Source of the DNA: Clostridia bacterium | GTDB lineage: Bacteria > Bacillota > Clostridia > Oscillospirales > CAG-272 | Direction: 5' to 3' | Length of the DNA: 37,752 bases | Assembly (NCBI GenBank): GCA_017501005.1 | Contig: JAFVXT010000160.1 | Span: 1-37,752, forward strand | Shown: positions 25,189 through 34,074 of the stretch, one piece after another | How positions within the stretch are numbered: the first letter of the stretch is position 1 | How the letters are laid out: each line of letters opens with the position of its first letter | Made by a program: the position numbers and the translations under genes | The notes under the pieces: model-generated | What the model was told of the DNA's origin: nothing | The model's input: the letters and a program-made list of their open reading frames with translations, nothing else | Databases searched by the model: none

Positions 25189-26019
25189 TTATTTGCTGCC
25201 TCTGCGTTTCACGATGAACTTGTTGGTGCGAGCCTTCTTGCTTCTGGTCTTCAGACCGAGAGCAGGCTTGCCCCACGGGGTAACAGGGCCGGGACGGCCG
25301 ATCGGCGAACGACCTTCACCACCACCGTGCGGGTGGTCGCAGGGGTTCATGACCGAACCGCGGACGGTCGGGCGGATACCCTTGTGGCGGGGCTTACCGG
25401 CTTTACCGAGCTTCACGGTTTCGTGCTCGATATTGCCAACCTGGCCGATTGTTGCCTTGCAGTCCAGACGGATGATACGCACTTCACCCGAAGGAAGTCT
25501 TACCTGAGCGACACCGTTCTCCTTGGCCATCAGCTGTGCAGCCGAGCCTGCGGAACGGACGAGCTGTGCGCCCTTGCCGGGGTAAAGCTCGATGTTGTAG
25601 ATGAAGGTACCGACTGGGATCGAAGAGATCGGCATGGTGTTGCCGGGCTTGATGTCGGCATTGGCGCCCGAGTAGATGACGTCGCCGTCGGTCAGACCGA
25701 CAGGAGCGATCACATAGCTCTTTTCGCCGCCTTCATGCTGCAGAAGTGCGATATACGCGGTTCTGTTCGGGTCGTACTCGATACCGACAACGGTTGCTGC
25801 GCCTTCGATCTGACGCTTGAAGTCGACCAGTCTGTACTTCTGCTTGTTGCCGCCGCCGTGATGACGGACGGTGATCTTGCCGTAGCTGTTGCGTCCGGCG
25901 TGTTTCTTTTTGATCTGAATGAGGCTCTTTTCGGGGGTAAACTTGGTTACCTCGTCAAAGGAAGGAGCCTGCATATTTCTGCGCGACGGAGTTGTCGGCT
26001 TGTAATTTACGGTAGGCAT
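25189..26019 (-). CDS. rplB: 50S ribosomal protein L2
   Basis: L2 is essential for subunit association and the peptidyl-transferase centre. The 276-residue protein starts [20 protein letters not shown]. It has the SH3-like and OB domains with [20 protein letters not shown], and the conserved catalytic-side loop [20 protein letters not shown] including the key histidine. It ends in a basic tail. AGGAGG lies upstream of the ATG. The order after rplW is normal. Confidence 0.98.
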   Translation of the reverse strand: MPTVNYKPTTPSRRNMQAPSFDEVTKFTPEKSLIQIKKKHAGRNSYGKITVRHHGGGNKQKYRLVDFKRQIEGAATVVGIEYDPNRTAYIALLQHEGGEKSYVIAPVGLTDGDVIYSGANADIKPGNTMPISSIPVGTFIYNIELYPGKGAQLVRSAGSAAQLMAKENGVAQVRLPSGEVRIIRLDCKATIGQVGNIEHETVKLGKAGKPRHKGIRPTVRGSVMNPCDHPHGGGEGRSPIGRPGPVTPWGKPALGLKTRSKKARTNKFIVKRRGSK

Positions 26020-26037
26020 TCCGTGTTAACCTCCTAC

Positions 26038-26331
26038 TCAATTCATGCTGTCGAAGAAGGCAATGCTCTTGGAGTCGGGCTTCAAGGTAACGATTGCTTT
26101 CTTCCACTCGCTGGTGGAGCCGAAATGGACACCGAGTCTTTTCGGCTTCTTCTTCATGTTGATGGTGTTGACGCTGGCAACCTTCACATCAAACATTTCC
26201 TCAACCGCACGAGCGATCTCGGGCTTGGTTGCACTCTTCATCACCTTGAATGCGTAGCACTTCTCTGCGAGAGAGTCGGTCGCCTTTTCGGTGATCAGAG
26301 GCTTGATGATGATATCAGCAACTGCTTTCAT
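26038..26331 (-). CDS. rplW: 50S ribosomal protein L23
   Basis: L23 at the exit tunnel docks trigger factor and SRP. The 97-residue protein has ADIIIKPLITEKATDSLAEK near its start, and the rRNA-binding loop VNTINMKKKPKRLGVHFGST. AGGAGG precedes the ATG, inside the end of rplD. Its ATG overlaps the rplD TGA (ATGA), which suggests coupled translation of L4 and L23. Confidence 0.98.
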   Translation of the reverse strand: MKAVADIIIKPLITEKATDSLAEKCYAFKVMKSATKPEIARAVEEMFDVKVASVNTINMKKKPKRLGVHFGSTSEWKKAIVTLKPDSKSIAFFDSMN

Positions 26332-26954
26332 TTCGCGTACACCTCCTGAATTTTCTCAACGGCCTCTTTTGCAACGATGAGGGTGTTGCAATTCAGAACG
26401 TCGTATGCGCTGAACGAATTGTAGACGGTCGTACGAACGCCTTCGATGTTCGCACAGCTCTTGACAACATACTGGTCAACTGCGGGCAGAATGACAAGAG
26501 ATTTCTTATCAGCGCCGACAGCCTTGAGCATTGCTGCCATGGTTGCGGTTTTGTATTCGGTAGCCGCGATCTTGTCCACAACCACCATCTCGCCTGCGGC
26601 GACCTTGGAGGAGAGTGCGCTGAACATTGCGATGCGCTTTTCCTTCTTGTTCATGGTGACGCGGTATTCACGGGGCTTCGGACCGAGAGCAACACCGCCG
26701 TGCGTCCACTGGGGAGCGCGGGTGGAGCCCTGTCTTGCACGGCCTGTACCCTTCTGCTTCCAGGGCTTCTTACCGCCGCCCGAAACCTCGGTGCGGGTCA
26801 AGGTGGACTGTGTGCCCTGTCTCTGGTTTGCGAGGTATGCCTTCACTGCGGTATGGAGGACAGACTCATTGACGTTGGCGGCAAAGATTGCATCGGAGAG
26901 TTCCATCTCACCGACTGCCTTGCCGTTCATATCCACAACTTTAATAACTGCCAT
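26328..26954 (-). CDS. rplD: 50S ribosomal protein L4
   Basis: L4 reaches into the exit tunnel and in E. coli is the autogenous repressor of the S10 operon. The 208-residue protein has the extended-loop segment EVSGGGKKPWKQKGTGRARQ followed by GSTRAPQWTHGGVALGPKPR, typical of L4. The C-terminal domain has ALSSKVAAGEMVVVDKIAAT. GGAGG lies upstream of the ATG. It follows rplC by 18 bases. Whether it regulates this operon is not shown by the sequence. Confidence 0.98.
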   Translation of the reverse strand: MAVIKVVDMNGKAVGEMELSDAIFAANVNESVLHTAVKAYLANQRQGTQSTLTRTEVSGGGKKPWKQKGTGRARQGSTRAPQWTHGGVALGPKPREYRVTMNKKEKRIAMFSALSSKVAAGEMVVVDKIAATEYKTATMAAMLKAVGADKKSLVILPAVDQYVVKSCANIEGVRTTVYNSFSAYDVLNCNTLIVAKEAVEKIQEVYAK

Positions 26955-26972
26955 TTCAATTTCCTCCTTCCG

Positions 26973-27605
26973 TTATGCTTTCACAGAATCGCGGATGAAG
27001 ACGATGCCGCCCTTTGCACCGGGAACAGCGCCCTTCACTGCGATCAGATTTTTCTCTGCATCGATTTTGACAACGACCAGGTTGAGAATGGTGACCTGCT
27101 CGTTACCGTACTGGCCCGCCATCTTCTTATTCTTAAAGACGCGGGAGGGGGTGGAGTTCGCGCCCATGGAACCGACCTGGCGGTGTACAGGGCCCGTACC
27201 GTGCGTCATTCTCAGGATGTGGTGGCCCCATCTCTTGACTGCGCCCGTGTAGCCGTGACCTTTGGTAATGCCTGTGATGTCGACCTTTTCGCCTGCGGCG
27301 AAGGTATCGACGGCAATAACGTCGCCCACGTTGTACGCGCTGCAATCCTCAAGGCGGAATTCCTTCAAATGTCTCTTAGGCGAAATGCCTGCTTTTTTGA
27401 AGTGACCGAGCTCTGCCTTGGTGAGATGCTTTTCCTTTGCATCCTCGAATGCGAGCTGCAATGCTTCATAGCCGTCGTTCTCGGCGGTCTTCTTCTGTGC
27501 GATGGCACAGGGACCTGCTTCGATCAGGGTGACGGGAATCACATTGCCGACTTCGTCGAAGATCTGAGTCATACCCAGTTTCTTACCGATAATGCCTTTT
27601 TTCAT
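26973..27605 (-). CDS. rplC: 50S ribosomal protein L3
   Basis: L3 is an early-assembly protein near the peptidyl-transferase centre. The 210-residue protein starts MKKGIIGKKLGMTQIFDEVG and has KGHGYTGAVKRWGHHILRMT, then GSMGANSTPSRVFKNKKMAG, the L3 hallmark including the tip loop. GAGG lies before the ATG at 27605. The spacer to rpsJ is 119 bases and strongly structured, which is long for this operon. Confidence 0.98.
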   Translation of the reverse strand: MKKGIIGKKLGMTQIFDEVGNVIPVTLIEAGPCAIAQKKTAENDGYEALQLAFEDAKEKHLTKAELGHFKKAGISPKRHLKEFRLEDCSAYNVGDVIAVDTFAAGEKVDITGITKGHGYTGAVKRWGHHILRMTHGTGPVHRQVGSMGANSTPSRVFKNKKMAGQYGNEQVTILNLVVVKIDAEKNLIAVKGAVPGAKGGIVFIRDSVKA

Positions 27606-27627
27606 TGTTTTTCTCCTCAGTTATTGG

Positions 27628-27704
27628 TTGACGCTTTTTGAATTTCGTTTTAAACGAAGCGCCAACATGACCGCAGGGTTCTGCGTTTGGAGGACCGTTC
27701 CTCC
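27628..27704 (-). promoter_or_regulatory. Three consecutive hairpins in the rpsJ-rplC spacer
   Basis: In transcript order: GGAGGA/TCCTCC with a 4-base loop (27689-27704); CGCAG/CTGCG with a 4-base loop (27672-27685); and a 9-bp stem with one G-U pair formed by 27657-27665 and 27628-27636, with an inner TTCGTT/AACGAA hairpin. None is followed by a long T-run. The first sequesters a GGAGG-like purine tract. The arrangement suggests regulated readthrough, processing or protein binding ahead of rplC. Confidence 0.6.
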
Positions 27705-27724
27705 TATGGGGTTCGGGGTTTGCG

Positions 27725-28036
27725 TCAAGCCTTGATCTCGATGTCGACGCCTGCGGGGAGCTCTACGCTCATCAGGGCCTCAACCGTCTTGCTCTGGGGC
27801 TTGAGAATGTCGATCAGACGCTTGTGGGTGCGCATTTCGAACTGCTCGCGGCTATCCTTATACTTGTGAACCGCGCGGAGAATGGTCACAATCTCCTTTT
27901 CGGTCGGAAGCGGAATAGGACCCGAAACCGCACTGCCGTTTCTCTTCGCAATTTCCACGATCTTCTCTGCTGCGGCGTCTACGAGAGTGTGGTCATAGCT
28001 CTTGAGTCTGACTCTGATCTTTTCATTTGCTGCCAT
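27725..28036 (-). CDS. rpsJ: 30S ribosomal protein S10
   Basis: S10 lies in the small-subunit head and also acts as NusE in antitermination complexes. The 103-residue protein begins [20 protein letters not shown] and has the full-length family match [20 protein letters not shown], then [27 protein letters not shown] precedes the ATG. It is the first gene of the ribosomal superoperon, behind a leader of about 230 nt and the promoter at 28272-28300. Confidence 0.98.
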   Translation of the reverse strand: MAANEKIRVRLKSYDHTLVDAAAEKIVEIAKRNGSAVSGPIPLPTEKEIVTILRAVHKYKDSREQFEMRTHKRLIDILKPQSKTVEALMSVELPAGVDIEIKA

Positions 28037-28265
28037 TGTTTTGCCTCCTTTTTCTTACTTTGCATGGGGGCGATACATTGTACACTGTGCCGGGAGAATC
28101 TTTGCGAGTCTGTAAAAAGCGGGCGCCGTCTGCCGCACAGACATAGCCCATTTACATGCTGACTCACGCCGATCCTTCGGCTGCTGTCGCCCGTTTCATC
28201 GGACATACTCCACGAAAATTCCCCGTGTTTTCCACGGCAACCTCTCGCTTCATCGCATATCAAGC
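28037..28265 (-). promoter_or_regulatory. Long structured leader of the S10 ribosomal operon
   Basis: The predicted transcript start near 28265 leaves about 230 untranslated bases before rpsJ. Local hairpins include GCCGA/TCGGC (28168-28181) and GTCTG/CAGAC (28128-28142). CGGGCG (28188-28193) can pair with CGCCCG (28120-28125), which is followed by CTTTTT on the minus strand, an attenuator-like layout. ACAGAC/GTCTGT (28108-28142) is an alternative pairing that excludes the 28128-28142 stem. A regulatory leader is inferred; its ligand is unknown. Confidence 0.55.
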
Positions 28266-28271
28266 CTTACT

Positions 28272-28300
28272 ATTATAGCGTATTTGCCGTTAAAAAGCAA
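28272..28300 (-). promoter_or_regulatory. Sigma-A-type promoter of the S10 ribosomal superoperon
   Basis: On the minus strand the -35 is TTGCTT (28295-28300) and the -10 is a perfect TATAAT (28272-28277) with a 17-bp spacer. The AT-rich sequence upstream (28301-28440) with T/A tracts could act as an UP element. Confidence 0.85.
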
Positions 28301-28461
28301 TCCCTTTGCCTCTTTTTGGGATATAGATTTTTGACGAAATTTTTCGGACTTTTTTGTGCATATTGCATAAATATCCCTTTTTTCTCTCTTTTTCGGGCGA
28401 GTTTTCGCAATTGTTTTACTTTCATTGCTTTTTTATTCATCAAATGTTAACGAACATACAG

Positions 28462-28467
28462 TATAAT
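28462..28467 (+). promoter_or_regulatory. Probable -10 box for the membrane-protein/polA operon
   Basis: A perfect TATAAT lies about 45 bases before the ATG at 28514. No good -35 is present at 17 bp (ATCAAA). The segment 28301-28461 is AT-rich intergenic DNA shared with the divergent S10 promoter, with no gene visible in it. Confidence 0.55.
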
Positions 28468-28513
28468 ATATGGTAGGTTTTTGAAATTTGAAAACAGAAA
28501 GGCTTTTCGGATC

Positions 28514-29620
28514 ATGTCAAAATCAACACGCATTGCATTTTCGATCTTTCTTGCGCTTGCATTTTTCCTCTCGGTGTTCATTTCCGCCCTGCGCGTGATG
28601 GCACTTGACGACTTTGAGGCGAGCACGCAGTATTTTGCGCACGGTGCAACGCTTTACCGCACCGTGAACTATCTTTTGCTTGCCGCTGTGCTGATCTTTT
28701 TCGTGTGCGGACTCTACCTGCGCGGAAAGGTTGCGCTTGCCCCCTCCGACCGCGGGATTCCCTTCTATTTTGCAAACGCGGTGCTCGGCACGTCGCTTGC
28801 CGCCTATGCGCTCTTCTCCTTCCCCGTCTTTTTCAGAACGGCGGAGGAGGCCTTCGGTGCATCTCCTCTCACGGATGCGCTGCGACTCTTCTGCACGCTT
28901 TTCGCGGTGGCGGGTGTTTTCTTTTGCATTCACAACTGCCTTTTTCCGAACGCAGAGCGCGGACGCCGCTTGCTCTTCGGTCTGTCGGTCCCTCTCTTTG
29001 CGGTGCTGAACGTGCTTTATCTTTATTTTGATACGACCACACCCCTGAACGCGCCGAACAAGCTCTTCGATCAGTTCACCTACGTGTTCGTGGCGCTTTA
29101 TCTGCTTTACGAGCTGCGCGTGCTCTTCCATGCCCCCCGCTATGCCGCGCAATGCACGTTCGGTCTAATCGCCATGGTCTTTACCGCGGTGAACGGCTTT
29201 CCTTCCTTTATATATATGCTCACGCACGGCGAGCCCCTCAATGTCAATGCCGCCCATGACGCATTGATGATCTCCCTTTTCCTTTACACGGCCATTCGCA
29301 TGCTGCACATGCTCTTTTCCGAGAGCGCACGCGGCGATCGCGTTTTTGATCTTCTCAACCAAGCCGAGCATCCTGCAACTGATTTTGCGCAGCGTGCCGA
29401 CGAAATCGAAGGAGAGGAAGAGACCGAGGATCATTCGCAGCTGACCTTCGATTCTGTCATACCCTCTGAGATTGAAACCATTCCCGACACGGCTCTTGTC
29501 TACGACGTACCGATCGACCTTGACACGGAGATGCCCGAAAAGGCAGAGGAGAGTGCAGAAAAGGGCGAAGAAGAAGCGCAGGAAGCACAAGACTCTGTCC
29601 CGGAGAACGAAAACGCCTGA
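28514..29620 (+). CDS. Putative 8-helix membrane protein with acidic C-terminal tail, function unknown
   Basis: I do not recognise this 368-residue protein. Eight hydrophobic segments can be seen, roughly at residues 7-31, 50-71, 84-107, 118-141, 149-170, 183-205, 214-236 and 248-269. An acidic, low-complexity cytoplasmic-like tail of about 80 residues, rich in Glu and Ala, runs to the end. The ATG at 28514 has AAAGG about 12 bases upstream. A TTG at 28481 in frame would add 11 residues before the first helix. It lies 15 bases before polA on the same strand, so they are probably co-transcribed. No enzyme motif is visible. Confidence 0.75.
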   Translation: MSKSTRIAFSIFLALAFFLSVFISALRVMALDDFEASTQYFAHGATLYRTVNYLLLAAVLIFFVCGLYLRGKVALAPSDRGIPFYFANAVLGTSLAAYALFSFPVFFRTAEEAFGASPLTDALRLFCTLFAVAGVFFCIHNCLFPNAERGRRLLFGLSVPLFAVLNVLYLYFDTTTPLNAPNKLFDQFTYVFVALYLLYELRVLFHAPRYAAQCTFGLIAMVFTAVNGFPSFIYMLTHGEPLNVNAAHDALMISLFLYTAIRMLHMLFSESARGDRVFDLLNQAEHPATDFAQRADEIEGEEETEDHSQLTFDSVIPSEIETIPDTALVYDVPIDLDTEMPEKAEESAEKGEEEAQEAQDSVPENENA

Positions 29621-29635
29621 TGGAAAGGAATGACC

Positions 29636-32185
29636 ATGGATAAGCTTCTCGTCATTGACGGAAACAGCATCATCAACCGTGCCTTTTACGGCATTCGTGC
29701 GCTTTCGACGGCAGACGGCCGTCCGACCAACGCCATTTACGGACTGATCAATATCGTGCGCATGCAGCTTGAAAAGCTGCAGCCGACCTATGCCTGCATT
29801 GCCTTTGACGTCAAGGATGCCAATTTCCGCAAAAAGAAATACCCCTTCTACAAGGAGGGGCGGCATCCGACGCCGCCCGAGCTTCTCGCGCAGTTTCCCG
29901 ATGCCAAGGAGTGCATGCGCCTGATGGGGGTGCACACGTTGGAATTACCCGGCTATGAGGCAGACGACATTCTGGCCACAGTTTCGCGCATGGCTGCCGA
30001 GCGTCCGAACACCGAGGCCTATATTCTGACGGGCGACCGCGACCTGTTGCAGACGGTTTCGCCGAACGTGACCGTGCTTTTGGCCACCAACAGCGACACA
30101 GTTCCCTTCACCCCCGAGCATTTCACCGAGGTATACGGCATTTCGCCCTCGCAGTTCGTTGATGTCAAGGCGCTGATGGGAGATTCCTCCGACCACATTC
30201 CCGGGGTGGCGGGCATTGGCGAAAAGACCGCGCTTCGCCTGATCTCCTGCTTCGGCTCACTTGAGAATATTTATGACAATCTGGATCACCCGACTATTAA
30301 GCGCGGTGTGCGCGACAAGCTGGCCGAGGGCAAGGAATGCGCCGAGATCGCCAAGTGGCTGGTGACGGCGGTTTACGATGTACCGATCGGCAAGACGCTG
30401 GACGAGCTTCGCTATCTTGGCAATCGGGCAGGTCTTTACGACAAGCTGATGTCGCTGGAATTCCGTGCGCTCGTGCGCAAGCTCGGCTTGAACGAGAGTC
30501 CGCAGATCAGCCTTTTCGAAGAGAGCCTCCCCGAGGAAAAAATCAAAAGCGTCTCCAAGGACGAGCTTTTTGCGGCGATCGGTGCCGCTACCTTTGCCGT
30601 TTGCCCGACCGAGGACGGCTATCTCTTCTCGTGCGAGGGCAGTGAGCTTCTTTCCTACGTTGGCGATTCGGCCTCGCTTGCTCCGCTTTTCGACGGCAGT
30701 CACGAGGTCATCTGCTACGATGCCAAGGCGCTTTTGCACCGCTTGCACAGCGAGGGCGTCAAATGTGCGTGCGTGCCGCTTGACGTTTTGCTTTATGCGT
30801 ACCTACTGAATCCGACGGGGCATTTGCAAACGCTTTCCTCGGCACTTGATTCGGTGGCGCCTCATCTGCCGAAGGGCAGTGCGCCCTTACCCGCGCCCGC
30901 TTTGCACGCGGTCACGCGCATGCGTCTCTGCGAGCCTATTTTGCGCGAGGCCATCAAGGAGCAGGGCATGCTGACTCTGCTGACCGAGATCGAGCTGCCG
31001 CTTGCGCCCTTGCTTACCGAGATGGAAGAGATCGGCTTTAAGATTCACCGCCGCGGTCTTTCGGATTTTGGCTGCGAGCTTGACGATACCATTGCCGAGC
31101 TGACCGAGGAGATCTACGAGCTGGCAGGCATGACCTTCAATATCAATTCTTCTAAGCAGCTTGGTGAAGTTTTGTTTACAAAGCTGGGATTACCGACGGC
31201 AAAAAAGACCAAGTCGGGCTTCTCAACGAACGTGGAGACGCTTGAAAAGATCGCCGCCTTCCACCCCATCATACCGAAGATCCTCGAATACCGTCATCTG
31301 ACCAAGCTCCGTTCGACCTACGTGACGGCGCTTTTGCGTCAGGCAGACGAAAACGGCCGCGTGCATACCACCTTCAAGCAGGCGTTGACGGCCACGGGGC
31401 GGCTTTCCTCAACCGATCCCAACCTGCAAAACATTCCGATCCGCACGCCGCTTGGCCGTGAGATGCGCCGCTTCTTCATTGCCGAGGACGACGATCACGT
31501 GCTGATTGATGCCGACTATTCGCAGATCGAGCTGCGCTTGCTTGCGCATTTGTCGGGCGACCGCACGATGATCGAGGCCTTCCGTGCGGAGGAGGACATT
31601 CACACCAAAACCGCCTCGCTTGTTTTCGGTGTCTCTGAAAACGAGGTGACCGAGGAGATGCGCAAGCGCGCCAAGGCGGTCAATTTCGGCATTGTGTACG
31701 GCATCGGCGCTTTCTCGCTTTCAGAGGATCTGAAGATCTCCACGGCGCAGGCGAAGCGCTATATCGAGGATTATCTTGCCACCTATCCGTCCATTGACGT
31801 CTACCGCCAAAAAACCGTTGAGGACGCCAAGGAAAACGGCTATTCGGAAACGCTTCTCGGCCGCCGCCGTTACATTCCCGAGCTTGCCGCCTCCAATAAA
31901 AACACGCAGGCCTTCGGCTGCCGCATTGCCATGAACAGTCCGATCCAGGGCAGCGCGACCGACATCATCAAGCTTGCCATGATCCGCACGGCCGACCGCT
32001 TACGAAGCGAATGTCCCGAGGCGCATCTCATTATGCAGGTGCATGACGAGCTGATCGTCGAATCGCCCCGCGCGTGTGCCGAATCGGCCGCCAAGATTCT
32101 CCGCGAGGAGATGGAGAACGCCTACCGCGTGAGCGTGCCGCTGACCGTTGATCTCATGATTGCGGACAATTGGCTTGGGGAGTAA
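29636..32185 (+). CDS. polA: DNA polymerase I
   Basis: Pol I fills repair gaps and removes RNA primers. The 849-residue protein has an N-terminal 5' nuclease domain (LLVIDGNSIINRAFYGIRAL, then CIAFDVKDANFRKK and GYEADDILATVSRMA). The central domain lacks the proofreading Asp-x-Glu (TFAVCPTEDGYLF in its place), so 3'-5' exonuclease is probably inactive. The polymerase domain has motif A DYSQIELRLLAHLSGD, motif B RAKAVNFGIVYGIGAFSLS and motif C QVHDELIVE. I start at ATG 29636, seven bases after AAAGG; the ATG at 29630 touches that site. It follows the 8-helix membrane-protein gene in the same operon. Confidence 0.97.
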   Translation: MDKLLVIDGNSIINRAFYGIRALSTADGRPTNAIYGLINIVRMQLEKLQPTYACIAFDVKDANFRKKKYPFYKEGRHPTPPELLAQFPDAKECMRLMGVHTLELPGYEADDILATVSRMAAERPNTEAYILTGDRDLLQTVSPNVTVLLATNSDTVPFTPEHFTEVYGISPSQFVDVKALMGDSSDHIPGVAGIGEKTALRLISCFGSLENIYDNLDHPTIKRGVRDKLAEGKECAEIAKWLVTAVYDVPIGKTLDELRYLGNRAGLYDKLMSLEFRALVRKLGLNESPQISLFEESLPEEKIKSVSKDELFAAIGAATFAVCPTEDGYLFSCEGSELLSYVGDSASLAPLFDGSHEVICYDAKALLHRLHSEGVKCACVPLDVLLYAYLLNPTGHLQTLSSALDSVAPHLPKGSAPLPAPALHAVTRMRLCEPILREAIKEQGMLTLLTEIELPLAPLLTEMEEIGFKIHRRGLSDFGCELDDTIAELTEEIYELAGMTFNINSSKQLGEVLFTKLGLPTAKKTKSGFSTNVETLEKIAAFHPIIPKILEYRHLTKLRSTYVTALLRQADENGRVHTTFKQALTATGRLSSTDPNLQNIPIRTPLGREMRRFFIAEDDDHVLIDADYSQIELRLLAHLSGDRTMIEAFRAEEDIHTKTASLVFGVSENEVTEEMRKRAKAVNFGIVYGIGAFSLSEDLKISTAQAKRYIEDYLATYPSIDVYRQKTVEDAKENGYSETLLGRRRYIPELAASNKNTQAFGCRIAMNSPIQGSATDIIKLAMIRTADRLRSECPEAHLIMQVHDELIVESPRACAESAAKILREEMENAYRVSVPLTVDLMIADNWLGE

Positions 32186-32257
32186 GCAAAAAAGCGCAAC
32201 GGAACTTGCGACGAAGCCTATGGCTTTTGACGCGCAACCTCTTGCGCATTGACAACA

Positions 32258-32291
32258 AAAGAACGCATCTGCCGCGGCAGATGCGTTCTTT
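32258..32291. terminator. Terminator between convergent polA and nnr
   Basis: AAAGAACGCATCTGC (32258-32272) and its complement (32277-32291) form a perfect 15-bp stem with a CGCG loop. On the plus strand GCTTTTATC follows, and on the minus strand TGTTGTC. It ends polA and possibly nnr. A second small hairpin, GCGCAA/TTGCGC, is at 32232-32247. Confidence 0.82.
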
Positions 32292-32306
32292 GCTTTTATC
32301 ATTCTG

Positions 32307-33872
32307 TCATTTTTGCGCTTCCTTGGCGATCTGCAGCGGCAGATCCGAGGGGAGCACGCCCGCTTCGCCGAGCGTTTCGGCAAGAACCTCGCCCGCCCGA
32401 CCGTGCAGGTAAGCGCCGAGTGCGGCGGCTTCAAAGACGGGCAAGCCTTGGGCAACGTAGGAGGCAACGAGTCCTGCCAGCACGTCGCCGCTGCCCCCCT
32501 TCGAGAGCGCGGTATTGCCGCTTGTGTTCACGCAGACGCGGCCGTCGGGCGCGGCGATGACCGAGCCCTTGCCCTTTAAAAGCACGGTGACCTCATAGCG
32601 TTTTGCAAAGGCGCGGGCAAGCGCAAGACGGTTTTTTTGCACCTCCTCCACGCTTTTGCCGATCAGACGCGCAAATTCCTGTGGGTGAGGCGTTAACAAA
32701 ACTTCACCCTTGCAGAAGGAAAAGCAATCGAAAAGATCATTTTGGGGATCGGAAAGCACATTCAGCGCATCGGCATCGAGAACGGTGGGTGCGGTGCGGT
32801 GCAAAAGAAGCACGCGAAGGAGATTGGCCAGCCCCTCGCTTCGGCCGCATCCCGAGCCGACCAGGACCGCATCGGCGCGGGGGAGCGCATCGACAAGGCG
32901 TTGTGCCGTCTCAAGGTCCAGGGGTGCGATCGGCGCAACGCGATGGCAAACAGCCTCGGGGGTACGCGCGAGCAAGGCATCGCACACCTCGTCCTCGCCA
33001 ACGTAGCGCAAAAGCCCGATACCGCCGCGCAAGGCGGCTTCGGCTGCAAGAAGCGCCGCACCGCGATAGAGGCGGCTGCCCGTGAACGAGAGCAGCGTGC
33101 CGAAGCTGCCCTTGTGGCCTTCGCTCAGACGGAGGGGGCGCAGTTTTTTGGCGTCCTCGCCGTCCATGACAATATCTTGCAAATGAAAGTTGTCCTTAAT
33201 CTCTTTGATCGGCAGACCGAGAGAGTCATAGAAAAATTCGCCTGCATAGCGCGCGGCGGGATAGGAATGCGTGCCGATCTTCGGGAAGCTCAATTCGACC
33301 GTGGCATCGAAAAAGAAGGCTTCCTCATGCGCCGTGCCGTTTTCGGCATTGATGCCCAGAGGGCAATCCACGCTGACGCAAAACGCACCTTCCCCTTTTT
33401 CGGAGAGGCGTTTCCCGCTGACCTCGTGAAGGGTGCGAAGAAGCCAGAGCGCCTCCTCGGGCAGGCTTTCTCGCGCACCGACACCGAAGACCGCCTCGAC
33501 CACGCAATCGGCGCGGAAAAGCTCCTCCCGCACGTCCTCCGTGCCGTAGAGCATACGGGCATCGGGCGAGGCGAGATAGGCGGCAAGCGCGCGCTTGCCC
33601 TCTTCGGTGCGCTGTCCTGCCGCAAAGAGATCGACCGCGCACACGCGCATGCCGTGCTCGAGCATGAGCTTGGCTGCCGCATAGCCGTCGCCGCCGTTAT
33701 TACCGCCGCCGCAGAGGACGAGCACACGCGGGCTCTTTTTGTTCACTTTTGTTTGCACACACTTAAAAACGGCCTCACCTGCGCGCTGCATGAGCGTATC
33801 GGTGGGGATTCCCAATTTTTCTTCTGCATACTGATCGATCCTGCGGATCATATCCGGCTTGACTGCAACCAT
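32307..33872 (-). CDS. nnr: Bifunctional NAD(P)H-hydrate repair enzyme (epimerase and dehydratase)
   Basis: The enzyme repairs hydrated NADH and NADPH. The 521-residue protein has an N-terminal YjeF_N epimerase domain (VLVLCGGGNNGGDGYAAAKL, VDCPLGINAENG). A C-terminal ADP-dependent dehydratase of ribokinase-like fold follows (GTLLSFTGSRLYRGAALLAA, VLDADALNVL, LLTPHPQEFARLIG, NTALSKGGSGDVLAGLVASY). The glycine and aspartate of GGSGDVLAG are the catalytic region. I start at ATG 33872 because GGAG is six bases upstream of it; other in-frame ATGs farther out lack this. It stands alone, convergent with polA. Confidence 0.95.
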   Translation of the reverse strand: MVAVKPDMIRRIDQYAEEKLGIPTDTLMQRAGEAVFKCVQTKVNKKSPRVLVLCGGGNNGGDGYAAAKLMLEHGMRVCAVDLFAAGQRTEEGKRALAAYLASPDARMLYGTEDVREELFRADCVVEAVFGVGARESLPEEALWLLRTLHEVSGKRLSEKGEGAFCVSVDCPLGINAENGTAHEEAFFFDATVELSFPKIGTHSYPAARYAGEFFYDSLGLPIKEIKDNFHLQDIVMDGEDAKKLRPLRLSEGHKGSFGTLLSFTGSRLYRGAALLAAEAALRGGIGLLRYVGEDEVCDALLARTPEAVCHRVAPIAPLDLETAQRLVDALPRADAVLVGSGCGRSEGLANLLRVLLLHRTAPTVLDADALNVLSDPQNDLFDCFSFCKGEVLLTPHPQEFARLIGKSVEEVQKNRLALARAFAKRYEVTVLLKGKGSVIAAPDGRVCVNTSGNTALSKGGSGDVLAGLVASYVAQGLPVFEAAALGAYLHGRAGEVLAETLGEAGVLPSDLPLQIAKEAQK

Positions 33873-33985
33873 CAAAATCTCCATTCTGCCGCGCGGCGGC
33901 ACACCTTTTTCTTCATTTTACCATGTTCGGCGCAAAAAATCAAGTGTGCGCGCTTGGTATTTTCCATAAATTTTCGCTGATACTC

Positions 33986-34014
33986 TTTACTTTTTTGGGC
34001 AAATATGTTATAAT
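33986..34014 (+). promoter_or_regulatory. Promoter of the cytidylate-kinase-like gene
   Basis: The -35 is TTTACT (33986-33991) and the -10 is TATAAT (34009-34014) with a 17-bp spacer and an extended TGT directly before the -10. The start codon is about 60 bases downstream. Confidence 0.85.
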
Positions 34015-34074
34015 AGAGCTGACAAGTGATCAGATACGATCATATGTCAAAAGACAAGCGAAGGAGGTTTTGTT

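Noticed and set aside
28186-28200. Hammerhead-like core in the S10 leader
   Set aside because: CCGATGAAAC only resembles the CUGAUGA...GAAA core; the uridine and the flanking stems do not fit.
29636-32185. Loss of proofreading in DNA polymerase I as a novelty
   Set aside because: The missing Asp-x-Glu in the central domain is common among Gram-positive Pol I enzymes.
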